The notes under the pieces were generated by a model, which ran no database searches, was not told the origin of the DNA, and saw only the letters and a list, made by a program, of their open reading frames with translations. The position numbers and the translations under genes are program-made. 64,000 nt of DNA, from NCBI GenBank assembly GCA_965232465.1, contig OZ246977.1, positions 744,001 to 808,000 on the forward strand, in the 5' to 3' direction. Source of the stretch: G965232465 sp965232465 (lineage in GTDB: Bacteria > Pseudomonadota > Alphaproteobacteria > JAQWUY01). Below, piece after piece: positions 26,381 to 34,738 of the stretch; the stretch's first letter is position 1, and each line of letters begins with the position of its first letter.

Positions 26381-27478
26381 TTAGGAATCAAACAATCTGG
26401 TCCGCATATCCACATAATAGGAATCGGATATTTGTGACCATCCCCCAACAACTTTTTGGAATTTAAAGTATTCTTCCATAGTCGCTTTGGTGAGTGCATC
26501 CCCATCAGACGCCAATTCGGCGTATACTTCTTTGGCGGCTTTCGCCAGTGCTTGGTAAATAGTATCATTAAAACGACGGAATTTTACCTTTTTGGTTTTT
26601 TGTAATTGTTGCAAGAATTGTCCATTTTTCGCATAGTATTCGGTCATACCTTTAAGGTATTCTGCGTCGCTAATATTTTCAATTAATGCTTGGTCTGTTT
26701 TACTTAGGGAATTCCAAGTATCTTTGTTAAAGAAGTGATGCAACGCAGAACCGGGTTCATGAATGCCGGGGTTGTAATAATAGGGGGCAACTTTATAAAA
26801 TCCGGTAAGAATATCATTCCATGGTCCCACCCACTCAGCCGCATCAATGGTACCGGATTGTAAGGCTTGGAAAATTTCCCCGCCGGGTAAAGTTACGGTG
26901 GCAACGCCTAGTTTCCCCATAACCGCACCGCCCAGCCCGGGAATACGCATTTTGAGACCTTTTAGGTCTTCCGTCGAATTGATTTCTTTGCGGAACCACC
27001 CCGCCGCTTGTACCCCCGTATTGGTTGATAACATGGGCACCAAATTAAATTGATCCAACACATCCCACGACCGTTTTTTGCCTTCTGGGGACAACAAATA
27101 TGCACTTTGTTCCATTGCCGTCATACCAAACGGTACAGATGTAAAGAAACTTAGGGCTTTGGATTTCCCTTGGTAATAATATGCGGCGGTGTTGGCAATA
27201 TCCACCGTCCCATCAGATGCCCCATCGAACAAGGATGTAAGATTGGTAAATATTTCCCCCGCACCAAATAATTTAATGGTCAAACGCCCCTCGGTTGCAC
27301 TGTCTACGGCTTTTACAAAATTCATGGCATGTTCGCCGAGCCCGGGGAACATCTTTGGCAAAAAAGATGCCAGGGTTAATTCCCGTTTACCCGATGCAAT
27401 TGCCGGGGTCGACAAAGTGGCAACCGCCACACCAGCGGTACCAATGGCACCAGCCTTAATAAAATTACGTCGTTTCAT
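26381..27478 (-). CDS. TRAP solute-binding protein, TakP-like (2-oxo acid type)
   Basis: A 365-residue periplasmic protein with a Tat signal (MKRRNFIKAGAIG, then ATLSTPAIASG). The blocks STNTGVQAAGWFRKEIN, LKGLKMRIPGLGG, GGEIFQALQSGTIDAAEWVGP and KVAPYYYNPG closely follow TakP, the sodium-dependent 2-oxo acid receptor of Rhodobacter; the Arg in LKMRI would bind the carboxylate. The ligand is therefore probably a 2-oxo acid, by similarity. GGAGA precedes the ATG. First gene of the TRAP operon. Confidence 0.88.
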   Translation of the reverse strand: MKRRNFIKAGAIGTAGVAVATLSTPAIASGKRELTLASFLPKMFPGLGEHAMNFVKAVDSATEGRLTIKLFGAGEIFTNLTSLFDGASDGTVDIANTAAYYYQGKSKALSFFTSVPFGMTAMEQSAYLLSPEGKKRSWDVLDQFNLVPMLSTNTGVQAAGWFRKEINSTEDLKGLKMRIPGLGGAVMGKLGVATVTLPGGEIFQALQSGTIDAAEWVGPWNDILTGFYKVAPYYYNPGIHEPGSALHHFFNKDTWNSLSKTDQALIENISDAEYLKGMTEYYAKNGQFLQQLQKTKKVKFRRFNDTIYQALAKAAKEVYAELASDGDALTKATMEEYFKFQKVVGGWSQISDSYYVDMRTRLFDS

Positions 27479-27529
27479 AATAATATGTCTCCATTTCTTA
27501 AAAAAGATTGATTTAAAACTTCATTTTTT

Positions 27530-27556
27530 GCACAGTATATTTTATACCGAATGCCA
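27530..27556 (+). repeat. Right-end fragment of the 210-bp repeat family
   Basis: GCACAGTATA joined to TTTTATACCGAATGCC matches the right end of copies 5 and 8 with the terminal hairpin centre deleted. It lies in the leader of the dctP-like gene. Confidence 0.5.
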
Positions 27557-27694
27557 ATGGGGTCCACTTCTGTATAACGCACTGTTCTTTTATATTATAA
27601 TATAAATATAAAAAGTCAAGGTATTTGGTAACAATATGACAAAATATACACAATTTTTGATTTTAATTAAGTTTTGTCCCCCTTATAAAACCCC

Positions 27695-28474
27695 TTAATG
27701 ATTTAAAATTTGGCTGAGGAATAATTGGGTGCGCTCATTTTGCGGGTTGGTGAAAAATTGTTCTGGGGTGTTGCGTTCGATAATTTCGCCCCCATCCATA
27801 AAGATAACTTCATCCGCCACCTTGCGGGCAAACCCCATTTCGTGGGTTACACATAACATGGTCATACCCTGTTGTGCCAAGTCGACCATCACATCGAGCA
27901 CTTCGGAAATCATTTCCGGGTCAAGGGCGGAGGTGGGTTCGTCAAATAACATAATATCCGGGTTCATACATAACGATCGGGCAATGGCAACCCGTTGTTG
28001 TTGCCCCCCGGATAATTGTCCGGGGTACTTGTCCGCTTGCTGGGGAATTTTTACCCGTTCCAAAAATTTCATGGCGATTTTTTCCGCTTTTGCCTTCGGG
28101 TATTTTTTTACCCAAATCGGGGCAAGGGTACAATTGTCCAGCACGGTTAAATGGGGAAACAGGTTAAAGTGTTGGAAACACATACCCACCTGTTCCCGCA
28201 CCGCATTGATGGATTTTTGACTGTCGGTTAAGGCGACACCCCCGACGGTTAAGGATCCTTGTTGGAATTCCTCCAACGCATTGACACAGCGAATCATCGT
28301 TGATTTCCCCGATCCCGACGGTCCACATATCACGATACGATCGCCTTTTTTTACCGTCAGGTTAATGTCTTTGAGGACATGAAAATCCCCATACCATTTG
28401 TGCAGAGATTCAATTTTTAAAATAATATCCTCTGTGGGGTGCGAAGGGGTGTGTGTCATAATATTTTCTTTCAT
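27695..28474 (-). CDS. aapP: General L-amino acid ABC transporter ATPase AapP
   Basis: A 259-residue polar amino-acid ABC ATPase. Walker A GPSGSGKSTMIRC, Q-loop MCFQHFNLFPH, signature LSGGQQQRVAIARSL, Walker B IMLFDEPTSALDPE and switch THEMGFARKVAD are present. It is the fourth gene of aapJQMP, which imports a broad range of L-amino acids in alphaproteobacteria. The start may be 28459 (MTHTP, preceded by AAAGAAA) rather than 28474. Confidence 0.95.
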   Translation of the reverse strand: MKENIMTHTPSHPTEDIILKIESLHKWYGDFHVLKDINLTVKKGDRIVICGPSGSGKSTMIRCVNALEEFQQGSLTVGGVALTDSQKSINAVREQVGMCFQHFNLFPHLTVLDNCTLAPIWVKKYPKAKAEKIAMKFLERVKIPQQADKYPGQLSGGQQQRVAIARSLCMNPDIMLFDEPTSALDPEMISEVLDVMVDLAQQGMTMLCVTHEMGFARKVADEVIFMDGGEIIERNTPEQFFTNPQNERTQLFLSQILNH

Positions 28475-28492
28475 TTATATAATATTGTCGAT

Positions 28493-29590
28493 TTAATCGT
28501 GGCTGGTCTTTAATTTATTTTCCAAATATAACGAATACCGTGCCATACCATAACAAAATACAAAAAACGATATGGCGATAAAGGTGTATACCTCATTCGA
28601 CAACCCAATCCATTGTTTGTTGGCAAGGGCGGCCCGTCCCACCCCCAATAAATCAAACATACCGACAATAATCACCAATGTGGTGTCTTTGAACAAGCCA
28701 ATAAAGGTGTTTACAATACCGGGTATGGAAATTTTTAACGCTTGTGGCAAAATAATCAACCGCATCGATTGCCAATATCCCAACCCCAAGGCACTGGCGG
28801 CCTCGAATTGTCCTTTGGGAATGGCTTGTAATCCCCCCCGTACCACTTCGGCAATATAGGCGCTGGAAAATATCACCACAATAAAAACAATACGATACAG
28901 ATGGTCGACCACCACATCCCCCGGCAAGAACAAGGGCAATAATACGGTTGCCATAAACAACAGGGTTATCATCGGTACCCCCCGAATAAGTTCAATAAAC
29001 ATCACACATAAAATCCGTACCGCCGGCATAGTGCTACGGCGCCCAAGGGCAAGCACAATGCCCACCGGCAATGACAATCCGATGCCCATAACCCCCAATG
29101 TCAGGGTTAAGGTTAAGCCGCCAATACTTTGCGAATCCACCTTGGGCAACCCGAAACTGCCCAACAATAACCAAAACGCCACCAGTGGAAATACCACACT
29201 GAATTTTAACAGGTGCTGCCGATAGGGGACTTTATCCCACAATACGGGCAGTAACGCCAATATCAACAAAACGGCGGTCAGGTTGGGGCGCCAATATTGT
29301 TCGGGGGGATAAAACCCATATAAGTATTGGTGCATCCGTTGGGTAATCACCCCCCAACATGCCCCCCCAGACATACAATCCTCACGGCTTTTGGTAAAGA
29401 AATCCGCATCGAACAGCATCCAATTTAAAACTATTGGCACATATTGGTACAACAGATAGGCAAATAAAACCGTCAACAGCGTATCATACCATGTGGCAAA
29501 CATATTTTTACGAATCCACAGGATTATATTGCCTTGTTTTATGGGCGGTTTTAAATCGGGGTGTTGTCCCACTTCGTATTTTTCGGACAT
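28493..29590 (-). CDS. aapM: General L-amino acid ABC transporter permease AapM
   Basis: A 365-residue permease of the HisM/GlnP class with the long N-terminal extension typical of AapM. The EAA loop region reads ELIRGVPMITLLFMATVLLPLF, then EVVRGGLQAIPKGQFEAASALGLGYWQSMRLIILPQALKI. It starts seven bases after aapQ ends and is followed by aapP after 18 bases. Confidence 0.94.
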   Translation of the reverse strand: MSEKYEVGQHPDLKPPIKQGNIILWIRKNMFATWYDTLLTVLFAYLLYQYVPIVLNWMLFDADFFTKSREDCMSGGACWGVITQRMHQYLYGFYPPEQYWRPNLTAVLLILALLPVLWDKVPYRQHLLKFSVVFPLVAFWLLLGSFGLPKVDSQSIGGLTLTLTLGVMGIGLSLPVGIVLALGRRSTMPAVRILCVMFIELIRGVPMITLLFMATVLLPLFLPGDVVVDHLYRIVFIVVIFSSAYIAEVVRGGLQAIPKGQFEAASALGLGYWQSMRLIILPQALKISIPGIVNTFIGLFKDTTLVIIVGMFDLLGVGRAALANKQWIGLSNEVYTFIAISFFVFCYGMARYSLYLENKLKTSHD

Positions 29591-29596
29591 ATCCCC

Positions 29597-30748
29597 TTAC
29601 CTTTCGACAATTTGGACCCGGCGATTGACAATATTCATAATCACCGAAATACACAAACTTAATATTAAATAGGTTGCCATAACCATGGCAATACATTCCA
29701 ATGCCTGCCCTGTTTGGTTCAGGGTAATACCGCCAATGGTCGCCACCACATCCACATAGCCAATGGCAATCGCCAACGATGAATTTTTCATCAGGTTCAT
29801 ATATTGGCTGTTTAACGGGGGAATAATCACCCGTAACGCTTGGGGAATAATAATCATCCGGATGCGGTGCTGATTGGTTAAATTTAACGACATCGACGCC
29901 TCATATTGTCCTTTGTTTACGGATTCGATACCCGCCCGCACAATTTCCGCAATATTTGCCGCCGTATATACGGATAATCCCATAAGCAAGGCAATAAATT
30001 CTGGTTTTAAGGCAACCCCCCCTTTGAAATTAAAGCCTTTTAGTGCGGGCACCGACCACTCCACCGGTTGTCCCAATAGGTAATATACCGCCAGTGGCAA
30101 GGCGATAATACATATCAGGCTGATGGCAAATACGGGGCTTTGTTTTCCCGTTGCATCTTGGATTTTTTTGGCACGACGGGTATAGATGATTTTGCCCATA
30201 ATACCCCCCACAAGGGCAATTAAAATGCCCCATGCCAACGGCTGAAATTCCGGGGAGGGCACATACATCCCCCGGTTTGAAATAAATACCGTATCGCCAA
30301 TGTTAAGGGCTTGTTTGGCGGAGGGTAATTGTAAAAAAACGCCAAAATACCAAATGACAATCCACACCAACACCGGCACATTACGGGTAAATTCCACAAT
30401 GCAGTACACGGTTTTCGATGCCAGCCAGTTGTTTGACAAGCGGATAATTCCCATCACAAAGCCCAGTACCGTTGCCAAAAATATACCCAATAGGGATACC
30501 AATATGGTGTTTATCAAGCCGACAAAATACGCATTTATATGCAACGAATCAGAAGTGTATTTTAAAATCGGCGAATATAAATCATATCCCGCCCGTGTCC
30601 ACAAAAAGTCGAACCCTGATGCAATCCCCAGTTTTTCCAAATTCATACTGGCATTGCGAATAAAATAGGCAAACCCCAAAAGCACCAACCCCACCAAACT
30701 TATTTGCGTAAGTGCCGCACGGGTTTTTTTATTGCTGAGTTGTATCAC
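29597..30748 (-). CDS. aapQ: General L-amino acid ABC transporter permease AapQ
   Basis: A 383-residue permease partner of AapM. EFTRNVPVLVWIVIWYFGVFLQLP and EIVRAGIESVNKGQYEASMSLNLTNQHRIRMIIIPQALRV mark the amino-acid permease family; the large central insertion (about residues 140-220) is typical of AapQ. The start codon is GTG (minus strand, 30746-30748), preceded by a purine-rich GGGAATAGG. A terminator-like hairpin separates it from aapJ. Confidence 0.94.
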   Translation of the reverse strand: MIQLSNKKTRAALTQISLVGLVLLGFAYFIRNASMNLEKLGIASGFDFLWTRAGYDLYSPILKYTSDSLHINAYFVGLINTILVSLLGIFLATVLGFVMGIIRLSNNWLASKTVYCIVEFTRNVPVLVWIVIWYFGVFLQLPSAKQALNIGDTVFISNRGMYVPSPEFQPLAWGILIALVGGIMGKIIYTRRAKKIQDATGKQSPVFAISLICIIALPLAVYYLLGQPVEWSVPALKGFNFKGGVALKPEFIALLMGLSVYTAANIAEIVRAGIESVNKGQYEASMSLNLTNQHRIRMIIIPQALRVIIPPLNSQYMNLMKNSSLAIAIGYVDVVATIGGITLNQTGQALECIAMVMATYLILSLCISVIMNIVNRRVQIVER

Positions 30749-30808
30749 TTTGATTGCCTATTCCCATGTACAGATTATGTTTTTGCTTATATGTAATGTG
30801 TTATATAC

Positions 30809-30840
30809 AAAAAAAGCAGGGACACTGTCCCTGCTTTCTT
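30809..30840 (-). terminator. Partial terminator between aapJ and aapQ
   Basis: On the minus strand: AAGCAGGGACA-GTG-TCCCTGCTT followed by TTTTTTG. It lies 10 bases after the aapJ stop and would lower read-through into aapQMP, leaving the binding protein in excess, a common design of ABC importers. Confidence 0.85.
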
Positions 30841-30849
30841 AAACCCACC

Positions 30850-31845
30850 TTAACGGAAGGGGGGTACATACAACAAGCCCCCTTCTGTCCATAGTGTATT
30901 CACACCACGGGGTAAGCCCGTCAATTTCATCGTACGGTCATAGATCTCTGCGAAGTTGCCCACGGAAGCAATAATTTGGTATCCGAAGTCTGGCCGCAAC
31001 CCTAGGAATGCCCCCAATTCGCCTTCATGCCCCAATAAACGAAGGATTTCGCCATTTTTCGACATTTTGAACGAACCGACATTTTTCGAAGTAATACCCA
31101 ATTCTTCCGCCACAATAATAGCGTTTAATGTCCAACGGGCAATATCCCCCCATTGGTTGTCCCCATGGCGTACCACTGGTCCCAACGGCTCTTTGGAAAC
31201 CATTTCAGGTAATACCATCCAGTTATCTGGGTTGGGCATGGACGCTTTGACACCCGCAAGCCCCGTTGCATCGGTTGTAAATACATCACACCGCCCCGCT
31301 TTCAGGGCTTTTAACGCATCGTCTTGTGTCTCTGTGGTAACCGGCTCATACGACATACCTTGTGCCTTAAAGTAATCCGCCAAGTTTAATTCGGTTGTTG
31401 TGCCCGGCTGAATACACACCGCCGCCCCGTCGAGTTCGGTGGCGGACGATACCCCCAAGCTGTTATTTACCAAAAATCCTTGACCATCATACCAAGTTAC
31501 GCCGACGAAATCCAGACCCAAGTCCGTATCCCGGGAAAGCGTCCAAGTGGTGTTACGGGAAAGCACATCCACTTCACCGGATTGCAATGAAGTAAAGCGG
31601 TTTTTGGTGGTTAAGCCGGTGAACTTTACCCTGTCGCCATCGCCAAAAATCGCCGCTGCTAAGCCCCGGCAATATTCCACATCGATACCTTGCCAACGAC
31701 CATCATCATCCGTATAAGAAAGTCCAAATGCCCCCGTCGACACCCCACATTTTAGGTACCCCCGCTTTTTGACATCATCCAAAGTCCCCGCCTGTGCGTA
31801 TGTTCCAATTGCCACAAGCACCAAAGCCATTAATAATTTTTTCAT
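30850..31845 (-). CDS. aapJ: General L-amino acid-binding periplasmic protein AapJ
   Basis: A 331-residue periplasmic receptor. The signal peptide is MKKLLMALVLVAIGTYAQA (cut at about residue 19), then TLDDVKKRGYLKCGVSTG, GLSYTDDDGRWQGIDVEYCRGLAAAIFG, SRNTTWTLSRDTDLGLDF and GVTWYDGQGFLV, a set specific to AapJ/BztA. GGAAGAAG precedes the ATG at 31845. Longer in-frame starts run through the leader hairpins and would destroy the signal peptide. Confidence 0.96.
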   Translation of the reverse strand: MKKLLMALVLVAIGTYAQAGTLDDVKKRGYLKCGVSTGAFGLSYTDDDGRWQGIDVEYCRGLAAAIFGDGDRVKFTGLTTKNRFTSLQSGEVDVLSRNTTWTLSRDTDLGLDFVGVTWYDGQGFLVNNSLGVSSATELDGAAVCIQPGTTTELNLADYFKAQGMSYEPVTTETQDDALKALKAGRCDVFTTDATGLAGVKASMPNPDNWMVLPEMVSKEPLGPVVRHGDNQWGDIARWTLNAIIVAEELGITSKNVGSFKMSKNGEILRLLGHEGELGAFLGLRPDFGYQIIASVGNFAEIYDRTMKLTGLPRGVNTLWTEGGLLYVPPFR

Positions 31846-31873
31846 GTTTCTTCTTCCTTTTTTAAAAGTAAAC

Positions 31874-31904
31874 CCACTTGCCCAAGAAGTGGATCCCATT
31901 GGGC
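31874..31904 (-). promoter_or_regulatory. Two mutually exclusive hairpins in the aapJ leader
   Basis: On the minus strand GCCCAA pairs with TTGGGC and CCACTT pairs with AAGTGG. The four arms are interleaved in a 31-base segment about 13 bases before the ribosome binding site, so only one stem can form fully at a time. This looks like a leader switch or a protein-binding site; the ligand is unknown. Confidence 0.5.
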
Positions 31905-32156
31905 AAACCAGTTCTGTTAATATAACGAAAATACTCAAATAAGGGGACTGTGATAAACAGTATATACCCTTAACTTTAATAAACTTAAAACAAAAACATA
32001 ATGTTATGCAAGCAAAAAATAAACTTTATTTCAAATATATATACACATATTACCCCCCCCCCCTATATTTAATGATAAAATGTAATTTAATAAAAATACG
32101 CAAAAAATAATGTGAATTATATATATTGTTTTTTAAAGTAAACTACGAATCGATAT
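31905..32156. other. AT-rich upstream region of aapJ with an 11-C tract
   Basis: No gene is seen. The stretch presumably holds the aapJ promoter on the minus strand. A run of 11 C at 32053-32063 stands out in sequence that is otherwise mostly A and T. Confidence 0.5.
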
Positions 32157-32368
32157 GCGGTTGCAACCGCTTGCCACATAGTGGCATTGTGGTGCAGAGC
32201 AGGGGTGAGTGCGTGTGGTATTTTGTCATGCGAAGCATGGGTAAATCCACCTTAAACGCAAGAATGTACAGAGAAGCTGGGGCGTTAGCCCCTTAGACTC
32301 ACGATATAGCCCACAAAATAAATCGTGCAGTATAATATGGCGTATCATTTTATACCGAATGCACTATA
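32157..32368 (+). repeat. 210-bp structured repeat, copy 5
   Basis: Full copy with GCGGTTGCAACCGC, hairpin GCCACATAGTGGC, CATGC-GAA-GCATG, GGGGC-GTTA-GCCCC and the right end ATGCACTATA. It is followed head-to-tail, four bases later, by copy 6. Confidence 0.9.
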
Positions 32369-32372
32369 AATA

Positions 32373-32595
32373 TGGTTGCAACCGCTTGCCACATAGTGGC
32401 ATTGTGGTGCAGAGCAGGGGTGCAACGAGGGGTGAACATGTGTGGTATTTTGTCATGCGAAGCATGGGAAAATCCACCTTAAACGCAAGAATGTACAGAG
32501 AAGCTGGGGCGTTAGCCCCTTAGACTCACCATATAACCAACAAAATAAATCGTGCAGTATAATATGGCGTATCATTTTATACCCAATTAACTTTA
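32373..32595 (+). repeat. 210-bp structured repeat, copy 6
   Basis: Tandem to copy 5. It begins ATGGTTGCAACCGC, so the outermost pairs of the palindrome are lost. It keeps the other hairpins and ends CCCAATTAACTTTA, three bases before the promoter of the third DUF1640 gene. Confidence 0.9.
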
Positions 32596-32597
32596 TA

Positions 32598-32627
32598 TTG
32601 ACAACATTATTAGCAATGTGATATTAT
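32598..32627 (+). promoter_or_regulatory. Promoter of DUF1640 gene 3
   Basis: TTGACA (32598-32603), an 18-base spacer and TG-A-TATTAT (32622-32627), the same architecture as the promoters of the other two DUF1640 genes. Confidence 0.72.
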
Positions 32628-32653
32628 TATTTTGTGAAGGGGATTTTAATAGA

Positions 32654-32965
32654 ATGGCAGAACAACACATTGCCTTTGACACACTAGCAGTTACCAAAAG
32701 ATTACAAGCATCCGGCTTGCCGAAAAAACATGCAGAAGCTATTGCCCACGAACAAGCCAATTTGCTAAATAATAATTTGGTAACTCAGTACGATATAAAG
32801 ATTGTACAAAAAGATATCGAACAATTACGATCGGACACCAAGAAAGATTTTAAAATTATAAGAAAAGAAATCGTTATTTCAAGGTATATAACAATAGGGT
32901 CTGTACTAGCAATCCTACTTTCAATATATTATTTCTTGGATTCAACCTCTAAATTAGCAAGCTAA
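32654..32965 (+). CDS. DUF1640-like small coiled-coil membrane protein, copy 3
   Basis: A 103-residue divergent paralogue of the proteins at 22816 and 23458. It shares the opening IAFDTLAVTKRLQASGLPKKHAEAIAHEQAN-type pattern, has a longer coiled coil (KIVQKDIEQLRSDTKKDFK) and a C-terminal transmembrane helix (ITIGSVLAILLSIYYFL). GAAGGGG precedes the ATG at 32654. It is enclosed by repeat copy 6 and a repeat fragment, so all three paralogues in the window are flanked by the repeat. Confidence 0.75.
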   Translation: MAEQHIAFDTLAVTKRLQASGLPKKHAEAIAHEQANLLNNNLVTQYDIKIVQKDIEQLRSDTKKDFKIIRKEIVISRYITIGSVLAILLSIYYFLDSTSKLAS

Positions 32966-32979
32966 TATATTTTCTGTAT

Positions 32980-33022
32980 AAACCGTGCAATATAATATGG
33001 TGAATCATTTTATACCGAATTG
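32980..33022 (+). repeat. Right-end fragment of the 210-bp repeat family
   Basis: AACCGTGCAATATAATATGG, then TGAATCATTTTATACCGAATTGA: the terminal hairpin and right end of a repeat, with the rest missing. It lies directly after the third DUF1640 gene. Confidence 0.85.
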
Positions 33023-33113
33023 AATCAATACCATAAAAATCCTTTTCACATATGGGGTTTTTGTGTATAGTGTTCACCTATACTTTATCATATAACAATG
33101 GGAATAAAAAAAC

Positions 33114-34112
33114 ATGATGGAATCATTGGTATTTTCCGGTATTCAACCCACGGGGCAGCTGACTTTGGGCAATTATTTGGGGGCGTTAAAAAATTGGGCA
33201 CATATGCAGCGGCACCATGACTGTATATACTGTGTGGTCGATCAACATGCCATTACCGTTTTTCAAGACCCGGTGCAGCTAAAAAACGCCACCCGTGAAG
33301 TGGCGGCGGGCATTATTGCATCCGGGGTGCATGTGGATAAAACGATTTTATTTTATCAATCCGCCAACCCAAACCATACGGAATTGGCGTGGTATTTTAA
33401 CTGTATCGCCCGTATGGGCTGGGTAAACCGTATGACGCAGTTCAAAGAAAAAAGCGGGGAAAATGCCCAAAATTCTTCCGTGGGGTTGTTTGCCTATCCG
33501 GTGTTACAAGCGGCGGATGTGTTGGCGTATAAGGCAACCCATGTGCCCGTTGGCGAAGACCAAAAACAGCACCTTGAATTGTGCCGTGATATTGCCCAAA
33601 AATTTAACCACGATTACAACACGGATTTTTTCCCCCTTATCGAACCGCTTATTCGGGCGGAGGGGGCACGGGTTATGTCATTAAAAAACGGCAACAAGAA
33701 AATGTCCAAATCCGACCCGTCCGATAATGCCCGTATTAACTTAACCGACGGTGCCGATGTGATTGCCAAAAAAATCAAAAAGGCTACTTCCGACAGCCAT
33801 CTTTTGCCGTGTCATACAGACGGTTTACACCACCGACCGGAGGCAAAAAACCTGATTACCCTATATGCAGTGTTACAAGACAAAACTATACAACAGGTTA
33901 TGCCCGATGTGGCGGGCAAAGGCTGGGGCACATTCAAAAATATGCTAGCGGATGTGGCGGTGGCAACAATAGCCCCCATTGGCGTCGAAATGAACCGCTT
34001 GATGCAGGACAAAGGTGAAATCGACCGTATTTTGCAAAACGGTGCCCATAGGGCAAGACACATCAGCCAACCCATCGTCGATAAAACCCGTAAAATTATC
34101 GGATTTTTATAA
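33114..34112 (+). CDS. trpS: Tryptophanyl-tRNA synthetase TrpS
   Basis: A 332-residue class I synthetase. The HIGH-type motif is in SGIQPTGQLTLGNYLGAL, the VDQHAIT and GEDQKQHLELCRDIA blocks are conserved, and KMSKS is exact (KKMSKSDPSD). The length is normal. GGGAA nine bases ahead supports 33114 (MMES); 33117 is possible. The gene is an island between repeats: a repeat fragment upstream and copy 7 starting six bases after the stop. Confidence 0.97.
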   Translation: MMESLVFSGIQPTGQLTLGNYLGALKNWAHMQRHHDCIYCVVDQHAITVFQDPVQLKNATREVAAGIIASGVHVDKTILFYQSANPNHTELAWYFNCIARMGWVNRMTQFKEKSGENAQNSSVGLFAYPVLQAADVLAYKATHVPVGEDQKQHLELCRDIAQKFNHDYNTDFFPLIEPLIRAEGARVMSLKNGNKKMSKSDPSDNARINLTDGADVIAKKIKKATSDSHLLPCHTDGLHHRPEAKNLITLYAVLQDKTIQQVMPDVAGKGWGTFKNMLADVAVATIAPIGVEMNRLMQDKGEIDRILQNGAHRARHISQPIVDKTRKIIGFL

Positions 34113-34118
34113 AATAAT

Positions 34119-34332
34119 GCGGTTGCAACCGCTTGCCTCGTAGTGGCATTGTGGTGCAGAGCAGGGGTGAGTGCGTGTGGTATTTTGTCATGCGAAGCAT
34201 GGGAAAATCCACATTAAACGCAAGAATGTACAGAGAAGCTGGGGCGTTAGCCCCTTAGACTTACGATATAACCAAAAAAATAAAATGTACAGTATAGTAC
34301 ACTGTATCATTTTATACGGAATTGATTATATA
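34119..34332 (+). repeat. 210-bp structured repeat, copy 7
   Basis: Full copy just after trpS. Hairpin 2 is weakened (GCCTCGTAGTGGC) and the terminal hairpin has been rebuilt as TACAGT...ACTGTA. It ends AATTGATTATATA and is followed head-to-tail by copy 8. Confidence 0.9.
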
Positions 34333-34336
34333 ATAT

Positions 34337-34550
34337 GGTTGCAACCGCTTGCCACGCAGTGGCATTGTGGTGCAGAGTAGGGGTGCAATAAGGGGTGAAC
34401 AAGTGTGGGTTTTTGTCATGCGAAGCATGGGAAAATCCACATTAAACGCAAGAATGTACAGAGAAGCTGGGGCGTTAGCCCCTTAGACTCATAGTATAAC
34501 CCACAAAATAAACCGTGCAGTATGAATCATTTTATACCGAATTGACTATA
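34337..34550 (+). repeat. 210-bp structured repeat, copy 8
   Basis: Tandem to copy 7; begins ATGGTTGCAACCGC. The terminal hairpin is shortened (GTGCAGTATGAATCATTTTATACC). It ends ATTGACTATA, ten bases before the promoter of the small membrane peptide gene. Confidence 0.9.
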
Positions 34551-34560
34551 TATAAAATTG

Positions 34561-34589
34561 TTGTCAAAACAGAATCAATCTGTTACAGT
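34561..34589 (+). promoter_or_regulatory. Promoter of the 30-residue membrane peptide gene
   Basis: TTGTCA (34561-34566), a 17-base spacer and TACAGT (34584-34589). TATAAG at 34589 is another possible -10. Confidence 0.55.
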
Positions 34590-34627
34590 ATAAGTCGTAT
34601 TCACCGTAATAATAAAGGAGTAAAAAG

Positions 34628-34720
34628 ATGAATAAGTACTTTTGGGCAGGGATTGTCTTAATAATTGTGGTTATCGTTGGGGTATATTTTACCATGCAAA
34701 ATAAGCTCCCCCCCATGTAA
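34628..34720 (+). CDS. 30-residue single-pass membrane peptide
   Basis: An unrecognised short gene: MNKYFWAG, then the hydrophobic stretch IVLIIVVIVGVYF (one transmembrane helix), then the polar tail TMQNKLPPM. AAAGGAG at 34614-34620 lies seven bases before the ATG, a promoter lies about 40 bases upstream and a strong terminator follows 18 bases after the stop. A complete transcription unit around so short a frame argues that it is real. No toxin-antitoxin partner is evident. The function is unknown. Confidence 0.7.
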   Translation: MNKYFWAGIVLIIVVIVGVYFTMQNKLPPM

Positions 34721-34738
34721 ACTTCCGCAATGTAACCC

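Noticed and set aside
31874..31904. H-type pseudoknot in the aapJ leader
   Set aside because: No base separates the last two pairing arms, so both stems could not form at once; alternative hairpins are the better reading.
9296..34550. CRISPR array or transposon as explanation of the repeats
   Set aside because: Units are about 210 bp with no spacers of uniform size, no cas genes and no transposase in the window. A non-autonomous element moved in trans remains possible.
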